Program-made: the position numbers and the translations under genes
Notes under the pieces: generated by a model
Databases searched by the model: none
What the model saw: only the letters and a program-made list of their open reading frames with translations
Told to the model about the DNA's origin: nothing
Shown here: one piece after another, positions 9,684 through 19,937 of the stretch
How the letters are laid out: the number at the start of each line of letters is the position of its first letter
Position numbering within the stretch: position 1 is the first letter of the stretch
Assembly (NCBI GenBank): GCA_027604705.1
Contig: JADHYV010000011.1
Location: forward strand, 124,001-188,000
From: Allomyces arbusculus
Taxonomy: Eukaryota; Blastocladiomycota; Blastocladiomycetes; Blastocladiales; Blastocladiaceae
Length of the DNA: 64,000 bases
Reading direction: 5' to 3'

Positions 9684-10710
9684 ATTCACGGGCTCGAGCA
9701 CTTGAGGCTGAACTTGAGCGCGAGGTTGAAGACAAGTTGCGACGAGTCGGCGCGAGCTTGGAAGAGTGCCTCCAGTTAGTGTGTCTTTTTTGTTTTTGAG
9801 CGACTGCGAAGGGCCGCCGACAACGATGCGACGCGTTAGACACCGCATGACTCTGACGTGGTCTTGTTGCAGTCAAAAGTGAGCATCAAGAACCTGAGTA
9901 AGCGAGCTGGAACAAGTCCATTCGAATCGGTCGTTTATGTGGGCAAATTCGTAATCTGCAGGCACCAAACAGCAGGACTCCCGTCACGTCACGCACTTTT
10001 ATGTCAGGCTCAGACATGCGCCGAGCCATCTGCTGCATCTCTTTATGGATGGGTGCTAGACAACAATTATGAGATGGAATTATCAACATCTGGTGCCGTT
10101 TCGTATCCGGAGCAAAACACATGAAGCCAACAAGAGCGTTGATGAGTACAAACGGGACGTTGAATGCTGGTTTGAATTCGGCAAAGAGCATGATCTTTCA
10201 GCAAACCTGGGGAAAGGCACGTCGAGGATTCCACCGTCATTTTGCCATAAGATGTAAATACTCTGGCCACAAAGAATGAAGAATCAACACAATTCAAAAT
10301 TGTGCTTGTTTGAGAAGTGCCCAAGCGCACGATTGGAGCTGTGGTTGAGCACAACAGAGCTTGAAGATACGACACACAACACACATGTTGTGTCAAGTTG
10401 CGTCAAGTTCTTCTCTAGTTGCGAAGTTCGCGAAGCACAAGGGCGACGATGCATCTGTGCCATAACTCATTATCCGCACGATACGGTGTACTAGCATGCC
10501 AGTTGAGGTCCACAAACGCTGCGATGGAGCCGCGCTTGAAAGACGCAGTTACATGCTGTATTTTCACTTGCTGAGGGTTGATTGCAACCAGGTCACCCGC
10601 CATTGCCATGGCTCCTGTTTATGATCGCTTTCACGGACTATCCTCACGCAAGCAATGCAAAGAACAATGCAAAAATGGGCGAATACAATCCCTCGAATCA
10701 TGTCCACCTC
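9684..10710. other. Long non-coding spacer upstream of EIPR1
   Basis: About 1 kb without a supportable ORF, less GC-rich than its surroundings, between the EIPR1 start and the VPS15 end. It holds the EIPR1 promoter and VPS15 3' UTR. An inverted repeat (ACACAAC-6 nt-GTTGTGT) lies at 10374-10393. No RNA gene recognised. Confidence 0.35.
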
Positions 10711-13700
10711 TCACTTCCACAGCTTGATGGACCCGTCGCGAGAAGACGTGGCCAGCATCGGCTGTGTTCCAACGGCCACGACTGCAACCCCCGTAATTGC
10801 GTCCTGGTGTGCCGCAATCGACGACCGGCGCTCGCGCAACGTGAACCCCGCCGACTCCTTTTTGGACTGCGGTGCGGGCGCTTCAATGACCACCGACACG
10901 CCTTGGACGTCGACGACACTAAACAAGAACCCAGAATTCTGCAAGTCAGTTCCGCGCTACAGTCCAGAAATCAGCAAGGAGACTACGCTTACCTATAACT
11001 CGGCAGTTGATCCCCCTCCATCGGCCCGCACGCGACGCTCGCCGCGCACTTGACCACATCCCACGCACGCACCGCGCGATCCGACCCGGCCGCAAACACA
11101 CGGTCCTGGCCCGGCGGTGCAGCGACCGCATAAAACCCTTCGCCGGCCTGCGTCTCCTCAAACAGTCGTGCCGCGTTTTGGATAAAGTCGTCGGGCCGTG
11201 GTCCGGCGAGGGCCTGGTACGGCTGCACGACGTGTCCCTGCTTTGTAAGCACTTGAACACACTTGGTCGCCGGCACGTCCCAAACCGAGACTTCGTTCTT
11301 GCCCGCGGCAATTACGACGTGGTTTGGGCGCGTCGGATGGATAGTCATGGCGTGGATGCGGGAGCGTGACGGGTGCACCCAGGTCGTGACGAGGAGGCGG
11401 AATCGCAAGTCGAAAAGCATCATGATCCCGCGCAGCGTGCCAACGAGCAGCCAGTGCGCGCGATCGTGCACGACCATGCTCGAAATGACACCTACGTATC
11501 AGCATGATACTTAATTTCGTTGCGTCCGGCGAGAAAGTGATCCGAAGCAAAAGTTTGACGCACCGTATGCCAGCGGGCACGTTAGCGTGAACGCGAGCCC
11601 GTTCGGATCATACCCGTAAATCAGCGACTGCGTCGTCGCGACCAACAGCACCGACTCGACCTCGGACCGGTAATGCACCAAGATCAACGGCACCTCGCCC
11701 GCGACCGCGTCCGGCAACGGAATCTCGCGCGCAACCACGGCGCCACGACTCGATGCCGGCGCGCCGCTATTCCCCGCGACCACCCCAATCGTCGATGCCG
11801 ACGACATGGGCGCACCGACGACCGCGTCACCATTCGTTACCGCGGCCGCAGTCGAAGACTTGGTCCCGCCCACGGCCAAGATCTGCACTGTCCCGGCCTC
11901 GGTCCCGACCGCGACGAGGTACGGCGCCTGGTGCACAAACGTGACGCACCGTACACGACCACCGCCGTGGTGCGACGCGCGCGGTTTCACGGACAAGTTC
12001 TTGGTCACACGGTGCACGTCCCAGACCTTGACGGTGCCGTCGTCCGACGCTGAGACAAGCAGGGAGCCGTCGGTTGACGCCGCAATTTGCGAGACGGGGC
12101 CGTTGTGCTCCATGAGGTGGGCGACGAGGACGCCCGTTGGGCGCCAGTTGGTGAACATGGTCGAGGAGAGTCCGGTCGCGGTGGATGGGCCAAGTCCGTT
12201 GGCGCTGCCGTTAAGTGAAATCCGCGACGCGCCCGCGCTCGCGGTGCCCGTGAGCGCCCCGGCGCGCGGTTGTGGGGTGCCGAGTTTCGCGAGGTCGCTC
12301 GGGAACGCTTCTTGCGATTTGGTCGCCAAGAGGGTGCGGATGAACGTGTTCTTGCCCACTACGCGAGAAGTTGTTAGCTCGAGCGTGCACAAGCGCTTGG
12401 TACGAAAAGGATGCACGCGTACCGTACTGCTTATCGACCCACGCATCCTGCCCAACCATCGTCACCGCTGGCGTCGCCCCATTCGACGCGAGCGACGCCG
12501 CCGACGCCGGCCGCTTCCCCGTCGCTGCCGCAGCCGCACGGGATAAACTCGCCGTGACTGTTGCATGCACCGTCGACGTATCCGCCGCGGCCTTGAGCGG
12601 CGTGAGCCCGACCAGCGCTGACTCGGACGCCGTCGAAACAATCGACGCCTTGCGCCGCGGCACCACTGCCGAGGGCACGAGCATCGCCGCGTCCGACCCG
12701 GACCGCGGCATCACGCTCGCGGTACTGCTGCGCATCGCCTCGATCATCGACATCGCGCGACGTTCGCGGCGCGCGGTGGGTGATGCGACGGGTGGTGGAG
12801 GTGGTGGTGCCGAGGTGGACGTGGACCCGAGCTCGATGAAATTCGGGTGCAGGAAAATGTTGCGCACGAGCGCGTGCACGGATTGGAGGACGAGGCCGTC
12901 CTGGTAGTATGCGTCGCCGCGGCCCGTGAGCGGGCCGGTGACTTGCGCGACCGGGTGGAAGACGCTGCGCAGGAGCTGCGCCTTATCCATTTCGTCGGGC
13001 GACGGGCGCGCAAGTTTTGATGATCGACCGAGGGAGGGGAAGTGCCCGGAACCGGGGGGTGCTGGCGGTGTGGTCGTCGGACCGCCAAATAGGTTCAGTG
13101 TTGATCGGCGTACCTGAACGAGAAGAAAGCACATTTCAGTCTGAGGACCCCGCATTCTCCACGCGCAAAAAATCTCGGACCGGAGGCAACGCTATCCTCA
13201 GGAGCGATCCGGCATCCATGGCCGTCAAGAGCGTGCCGTTTGTGCGGGCCAGGTACGGCGCGAGCAGCGGCGCGATCAGGCACGCGACCTCGACGGGCTG
13301 CGAGACGTGCGCGCACGCGCAAATGAACGTGACGGTCGCGTACCGCAGGAACACGTTCGGGTGGAGAAGGTACGGCGCGCACGCCTGGACGACGCGCCGG
13401 AGCAGCATCTTGGACAACAGCTTGAGCGAGACGAGACTTGCAAACGCGTAGAGGACGCGCTCAACGACGACCGCGTCAGCATCTGGTGGACGAGAATGAA
13501 CACGGTGAAATATTGACCAGTTTGAACGCCGGTGCGTCGTCCAGTTGCGAAATGCAAACATACCGAGGAGCGACTGCGTCATGAGCGGAATCACATATTC
13601 CTTGAGACTCTTTTCGCCAATCACGCTCCCGACACCGGCAATGCTGTCGAAAAAGGCACTTTACGTGGAGCAAAACAGTTTTGATTTAGTTCCAAGATCA

Positions 13701-15949
13701 TCATCGCTCGCCGGGTCCACGACGTACGTGCGCAAGTTCGGATCCTTGTCGTTCAAGTACGTGATCGTGTGGCTCAGGATTAGGTCGTGTGCGACCTGCC
13801 GCCCGAAAAACGCACAGAGCCTCGAAATATCGGAGAGAATGGCGCGGCGCACAAACTTGTCCTTGTCGAGAATTAGTGTCTCGAGCTGCTTGAGGAAGCG
13901 CGTTTGCAGCTCGGCCATGACCACGTCTTGGTTCTACTTGAACGGAGAGGACGTCAGTGAGATGAACTTGGCTGCCGACACGATGAAAAAGTGACCGCAC
14001 CTGCAGCGAAAGAAAGGCGCGCTCGTCGTGGCCCGCTTCCTCCTCGAGCTTCTTTTGCGCCGACCGCATGAACCGCACGCTCGCCTCGGCGAAATCCGAC
14101 AGGCACGTTGCAAACGTGGCGCGGACCATGGGCTCACGGTCGACGACCAATTGGTCGAATATCGGGAACAGAACGTCGCTGAAGAGCCGTGCTTCGTCGG
14201 CCGAGACGGCCTGGACGGTTGCCATCTATCCATCGGTTGAGTGAGCGCACCTTCTCGCCTTCGTGGCTGACCTGCGAATTGCAGAACAATCTCGTACCAA
14301 CTTGGCGCACGCCTTGATCGCCTCGGTCCTCGGGGTGCACCCGAGCCGGTCCGTTGCCAAGATCCACGTCAGCGCCGGCAAAATCCGGTCGAGACAATGC
14401 TCATCGGGCACGTGCGCGGCCAAATCCGCAAGTAAATCGACGGCGGCCAGCACTGTTTGCGGATAAGTCAAGGCGCGCACGAGACACGCGACATGGTCGA
14501 GGACGAGCAAGGCCATGCTGGGCGGGACCGAGGGTGCGGCGGCCTGCACGTGGAGGATGCGGCGGTCGCCAATCGAGAGCGGCGTGTCGCCCGGGCACTG
14601 GTGCAAACTCGGGACGTTGGTCAGCGTGTCCGGATGGTTGTAGCCACGTAGGAATGCGGCCATGTGCGTGTAGAAGGCGTCAGGAAAGACGGTGCCGCGA
14701 TACTTGTCGAGCAATTTCTGCGCGGTGGGTCGCTTGGACGGGTCACGCTGAATCATGCTCGACACCATGGCCTACTCGAACAAGCCAAGTGAGTGTGATT
14801 CGCAAACGGTGTTCAACGGTCTGCTCGTTCCGTACCACAATCTCCGAGTCCTCGATCGACTGTAAGTCATCGTCGGGTGAGTACTCGTCCTTGACAAACT
14901 TGATGAACTGGGCAAAACTGAACAGAGTCTGGCCCTCGAGGAAGATTTCGGCCAAGACACAGCCCATGGAAAATACATCCATGGCTTCATTCAGGTCGAG
15001 AGACGTTGCGTCCTCGGACGCGAGCCGCTCCGGGGCAAGGTAGCATGTGCGCCGTGAGCTTGCGTCAAAAAAGTAGACGAAATCAGCCGGGTTGTCGATG
15101 GGCAATGTTGGTGGTTTGTGCGACGCGAAATCGGTCAGGTAGACGCCGTTCCAAGACGTGACCATGACGTTTTGCGTCTTAATGTCGCCGTGCACCACCT
15201 ACATTGAAGAATACTGCAAAATCAGCCCCTAGTCCGATCGATTGGGATAGAGGGGAGTCGACACAACCTTGAGCCGGTGTATTTGCGCCAGCGCCGACAG
15301 CAGCTGGAACGCGATCCATTTTCGTTCGAGAATGTCCAGAAACGGGCGGGTGCTAAAACGTGGCGATACAGCGTCAGCGAAGCCACTCACGGTGCGCGAC
15401 GAGAACGAATCTGCGCGAACCTGATGCGGTCGTAAAGGTTCGAGTTGAAGTATGGGCGGCACACATAGACGGCCTTGTCCGTCTCAAAGACGCGCGAGTA
15501 CGGACAGATGCCGGGTCCGAGATTCTGGAGCGTCTGCGACTCGGCTACAGTCGCAAAATACAGCGTCCGGGTCAGGTTCGAGTGCGAGAACCAGTTAGGC
15601 ATGGATGCGCAATTACACCAACCTTGGCCACGCCGTATATGGCGAGCAATGCCGAAGTCGGCGTCGGGCTTGATGAAGACCTTCAGGACCATGGGCTGGC
15701 CGGCCATGCGGCCGCGAAACGACTTCATGAAGCGCGCGCTCCCGAGCCTGGACATTTGGGCGACCATTCGTGGTCAGGATCATAATCAAGTCGTCGTGGT
15801 GGCCACGGAACGCGCAAGCGGTTGCGCAGTGGATCCAACGCGGCGTGTGCTGCTGCGAACACTTACCGGCGCTCAAGCGAGAACCCGGGCACCTCGCTCA
15901 CGAGCGCATCGACCGATGTGGATGTCGGGTGCGAGACGTGATTGCCCAT
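10711..15949 (-). CDS. VPS15: PI3-kinase regulatory subunit Vps15 (pseudokinase, HEAT, WD40)
   Basis: Fourteen exons rebuilt with consistent phases: 15867-15949, 15623-15747, 15421-15544, 15268-15352, 14836-15198, 14298-14771, 14001-14225, 13728-13933, 13564-13658, 13181-13482, 12423-13113, 11564-12358, 10993-11491, 10711-10918 (1,424 aa). The start MGNHVSHP is an N-myristoylation signal, as in all Vps15. The kinase domain follows ([49 protein letters not shown] in place of [26 protein letters not shown]). HEAT repeats occupy about residues 350-700 ([34 protein letters not shown]), and WD repeats the C-terminus from [20 protein letters not shown] to the end [11 protein letters not shown]. Vps15 scaffolds the Vps34 PI3-kinase in autophagy and endosomal sorting. 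Residues ~730-980 are an Ala/Ser/Thr-rich linker. Intron 10 uses an unusual GTCCGA donor. Confidence 0.95.
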
Positions 15950-16522
15950 GGTGTTGTTGATGTTGCAACTATGTGGTCGATGATTGCTTCGTGTTCAAAT
16001 TGCCGAAAGCTGGCGACCAGGCCTTGGCTGAGTCTTGGTGCGTGCAGCACGTTATTGACCGCAGCAATCCTAGGTCTCGTATTGCTGCGGGGAGTTTTGC
16101 AGCGACTCGTGTGGGCGGGTTCGTGGTCGTTGGCGGGGGTCTTTGGTCGGCTCGGCCGTGGCTTCACGTATCCTGCGAGAGATGTGGTTGGCGTCGCAAC
16201 AGGCGTCCGACGTCAAGGCGACGCGCTCGTGTCTCGCACACGCGTATCTCACGTGCGATTCTATCCTTGGAGCTGCCCGCTTCCCGCCCGTCCTCGTCCT
16301 CGCCGTCCTCCTCGTCCGTCGCCGTTGTTGTCAGGTTGCTGCCACCTGCAACACCAGCCCGAGGCCGCCTTCACGCGCCGCGCACTTGCTGCACCGCAAC
16401 CACGACGCTCATCTCGATGCCATCGAGCTGCTGAACAAGAAAGGATCACTTGATCAGGAGCCGCAGGGACCGACTGGACAGCCAGCTTCAGCGTGCTCGT
16501 ATCGGCTCTGCCATTGATTACC
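15950..16522. other. Divergent promoter region, VPS15 / zinc-knuckle gene
   Basis: 573 nt between the VPS15 start (minus) and the zinc-knuckle gene start (plus). No TATA box or repeat stands out. Confidence 0.35.
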
Positions 16523-19026
16523 ATGATGAAGCGCGACCAAACCCCGTCCGGCGCGTCGACTCCCACGACTTCGTCGTCCAAGACGGCGCTGGCTGCGTGG
16601 TGGGCGTCTATCGCGCCGCCACCGCCACCACCACCGGCCGAACCTGTCCTTGATGCACCCGCCGCGACCGCCACATCGGCGATCGCGCCAGCACCCGCCA
16701 CGTCTACAGCAACCCAGAACTCGAGTGCTACGTTTCCTTGGCGGCACCCGGCGAGTTCGGGCTCAGGTGGAGAAAGTGGGAACACGCATCGCGCACATCG
16801 CGGCACCAACAAGCGGCCAGCAGACACGGCAGCAGACGCCGAATCCAGCGCGCCGACGGCGAAGCGGCCGCATGTTGCACATCAGAATCGAAATCACGCT
16901 GTGCTCGCACGTGAAGGCGACCCGGCCGCGCGACCCGTACGGGACACCAGGTGTACGGCTCGGTTGTTTCAAGGCCGTTCCGCAGCGGAATGCCTGCCCT
17001 GACTCTTCGCGCCCCAGCAGTGCCAGGCGCTTCGGACCTGACAGATACGAACCGTCAATTGCGTGCGGCCACGGACCCCGTCATCTTGCCCGAAGACCAG
17101 GCCGCCGACGAGTTTCTCGCGTCGCTCGCGCCGGCAGCGACTACGATCCTGCCTCCTCCACGCCCTGCGGCCGCACCGCCCATACCACCACCAGGTCCAC
17201 TCGCTACCGCGCCGATTCCCGCCCATATCCCGCAAATTCCGCTTGCCGACCTTGTTGCCGAACTCGCGCGGAAGTCTGACAAGGCCGCTCTCAACCACCA
17301 GGCCAAGCTGCAGCACGCCATGCTCGACCTGACCACCCTCAAGGCGCAAGCTGCTGACCTCGTTGAGAAAGTCGGCAACTTGCGAAACGTGCTCGTATCG
17401 GGCATGGACGGCGCGCACCAGGCGCTCTGCACCAAGCTCGACCACGCGACCGAGTCGCTGCTCGACGCGATTGTCAATGCGCAACTCCCACCGCCACCAC
17501 CGCCGGCCCCGGACTTGAACGCGTTCGCGACCAGGATAGAGCAGTACATGGACGCGCGGCTCGCGCGACTGGAGGCCTCCATGGCGGCCCGGTTCGGATC
17601 GACCGTAACGACGCGGCTCGACCGGTTCGAGGCCGCCGTGCTTGCGAAGCGCGATGCGGCGGCGGCGCCCTCTCCACCGACGGGCAAGAATGCGGGCAAG
17701 CGCCGGTCGCCCGCGGGCGTGCAGACCAACGCACGCCTCTTCACGGTCGAGCGACAGGCGCAGACGGTTCTGACAGGCCGTGGTCCGACCGTTCCGACGC
17801 AGAGCAAGAAGGTGGGCACAGTCATGGACGACGCGTGCCCGAACTGCGGCCTCTACGAGCATGGGCGCGCGAATTGCCCGTACCCTCCGCACGAGTGCCA
17901 CGCGTGTGGTTGCCATGGGCACCAGATTTATTTTTGCCCGCATGTGAGCTTGCTCGGTCGCGCGCGGAACAAAAAGGCCCGGAAGCGCGTCGAGGCGGCC
18001 GAGGCATTGATGTCGGGAGCTGCGACGGCGACGGCGACGACGACGGCGACGGCAGCGGTGGCGGCCACGGGCGCGCAGGCGCAGCAAGGCGACGATGAGG
18101 ATGTGGATGTCGTGGATATGGATCTCGACGACCCAGAGGATGTGTCGTCGCTCGCATCGTCGTTGCTCACATCGTCATCGGTGGGGTTTCCATCTCTTGG
18201 TCCCGGTGCGGTGACGGTGTCCGTGGCGGCACCGGCGACGATTCCCACGACCGCAGTTCCGGTTGTGCAAACGATATTGCCATCAACGGTCCTCCCCGTG
18301 CCCGCTGCGTCGTCGAACCTGGACCAAGCGCTCGAGCCCCACCTCCCACCACCACCTCCTCCACTGGCAGCCTCTGTGCAGCCTCTCCCAATGTCCGAGA
18401 CTGACCCGACGACCGATGATCAGTCATCCCCAAGCACGGCAACGGAACAGTCGCCACGACGCGTACGCCGCCGACGCAAAGGCGCATGGCCCGTACAATC
18501 GCCACCCGGGTCGCCCAGTACAACGTTTGCCGCTTCCCCCGCACGGTCACTACCGTCGGTGTCTCCGGACATGGCCTGTTCTGCTCCGCGCGCACGGTCG
18601 CCACCGCCGCCGCCCACGTCGCTTAACACGGCGCACGATCTGACATCGTCGCCGATGCCGGCGCTGCCGACCAGCACACTTGAACCAAGCTCACTGTGCC
18701 CGGCTACGGTACGTATCTCTCTTGCGGTTCGCGCTCGCACCGTATAATCTGACCAATCAATACGTTACATTTAGGTTTCGAATGATTTCCCACCTGAGGA
18801 TGGGGCCGCGGCTCGTCAAGAGCATTTTGCCGTGGCGTGTCCTCCCGCTCTGCACGCCCCACGACCCCCTGCACACTCTCCGATCCGCTTGACCACCCCC
18901 AACGCGGCTCCATCGGCGGTCGGCAGCGCGAGCGAGTCGAGCGCGCCGGCGGTGTCGATCAAGGTGGAGGTGCAGGACAAGGGCGGTGAGCGCACGTTCA
19001 CCATGAATCCAAGCTCCCTGTTTTGA
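16523..19026 (+). CDS. Protein with two CCHC zinc knuckles, unknown
   Basis: Probable exons are 16523-16910, 17018-18708 and 18775-19026 (776 aa). The last intron (GTACGT donor, CATTTAG acceptor) is firm; the first was chosen because GTGAAG at 16911 and CCCCAG before 17018 give matching phases. The N-terminus is Pro/Ala/Ser-rich. A helical region spans IPLADLVAELARKSDKAAL to MDARLARLEASMAARF and may be coiled coil. Two tandem knuckles follow: CPNCGLYEHGRANC and CHACGCHGHQIYFC, both C-x2-C-x4-H-x4-C, then a basic patch RARNKKARKRVE. The C-terminal half is acidic and low-complexity (VDVVDMDLDDPEDV). CCHC knuckles usually bind single-stranded nucleic acid. It could be a host RNA-binding protein or derive from a gag/ORF1-like element, but no reverse transcriptase, LTR or target-site duplication is visible nearby. 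Confidence 0.65.
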
Positions 19027-19905
19027 GCGCGACGGTCGTCTCGATTGTCGTCATCCATGAAGAGGAACCCGTTTGCGTTACATGATCGCCCTGTGACGCA
19101 GAACTCTCGGCGGGCACGTCAATTGAGAGAGCCTTCCACACTCGCGGCACGTTTTGGCGGATGGAAGACATTGCAAGCGTTCCTAGCCGGTTCCGAGCAC
19201 GTCCCGCAGCGAGAACCAAAACGACACACACGTGCAACACGCGGGATCCACGCCGGCGGAGGGAGATGTGGGAGGGGAGATGTGGTGGAGGGGAGAGGTG
19301 CGCGTGATGGCATGTTCGCCGAGATGGCGGAACTGCGTCTTGCATGACTCTGCATGATGTCTCCCGCCACTGTGGAAGCACGGCGCGACGCGTCTCGAAC
19401 CCATCGCGATCCAGGATCGCGCATCGTCGAGAGACGCGTCGACACGGTCGGCAGAGCTTCACCCCCGGCGGTGGTCGGCGACGACGCTCATGGCTGGCGG
19501 CGCCCGCGCGCCCTCTTCTGGTCACCGCCGCTGCCACAACGCGCGCGACTTGGTGCACTCGACGGCGACGCGCGCCATCTCTTCCGCGTCGGCCATTGCG
19601 ACTCCACAGCAGGCCCCAGGCGCGCATTGGTCGCCACCTATCGGGACTCTCCAGCTACGCACCGCGCCGACTTGAGGGGCCCGACGTCGTGCGCCCCAAA
19701 CCAGCCATCATTCTCGTCGTGTCGTATCCGCGCACGCGATATCTTCCCCGCGCCCCTCTGCGCACGCACACGCTTTGTCGGTGCGCCGCCACCACCAACC
19801 CAAGTCGAACCCGGCAAACGTGGCCATTGGCTTGACTGCGGCTGCCCGCGACGCGTCGATCCGCCTGGTTGACCGGCAACTCAACGCAACCCTGTAACGG
19901 CGGTC
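19027..19905. other. Intergenic between plus-strand genes
   Basis: About 880 nt with small ORFs in several frames but no coding signal I trust. Upstream region of the fumarate reductase fusion gene. Confidence 0.3.
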
Positions 19906-19912
19906 CTATAAA
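19906..19912 (+). promoter_or_regulatory. TATA-like element of the fumarate reductase gene
   Basis: CTATAAA in a GC-rich setting, 26-32 nt before the ATG at 19938. If used, the 5' UTR would be very short and the downstream ATG at 20049 might be the real start. Confidence 0.4.
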
Positions 19913-19937
19913 GTCGCGCCCGTCCCCCACCCCCACG

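Noticed and set aside
16951-18747. Reading the zinc-knuckle gene as one unspliced ORF
   Set aside because: The end of that frame runs into a clear GTACGT...TTTAG intron, and the 5' part has an ATG-bearing exon in another frame.
16951-19026. Retroelement gag or ORF1 at the zinc-knuckle gene
   Set aside because: CCHC knuckles alone are not enough: no reverse transcriptase, integrase, terminal repeat or target duplication is visible within several kb.
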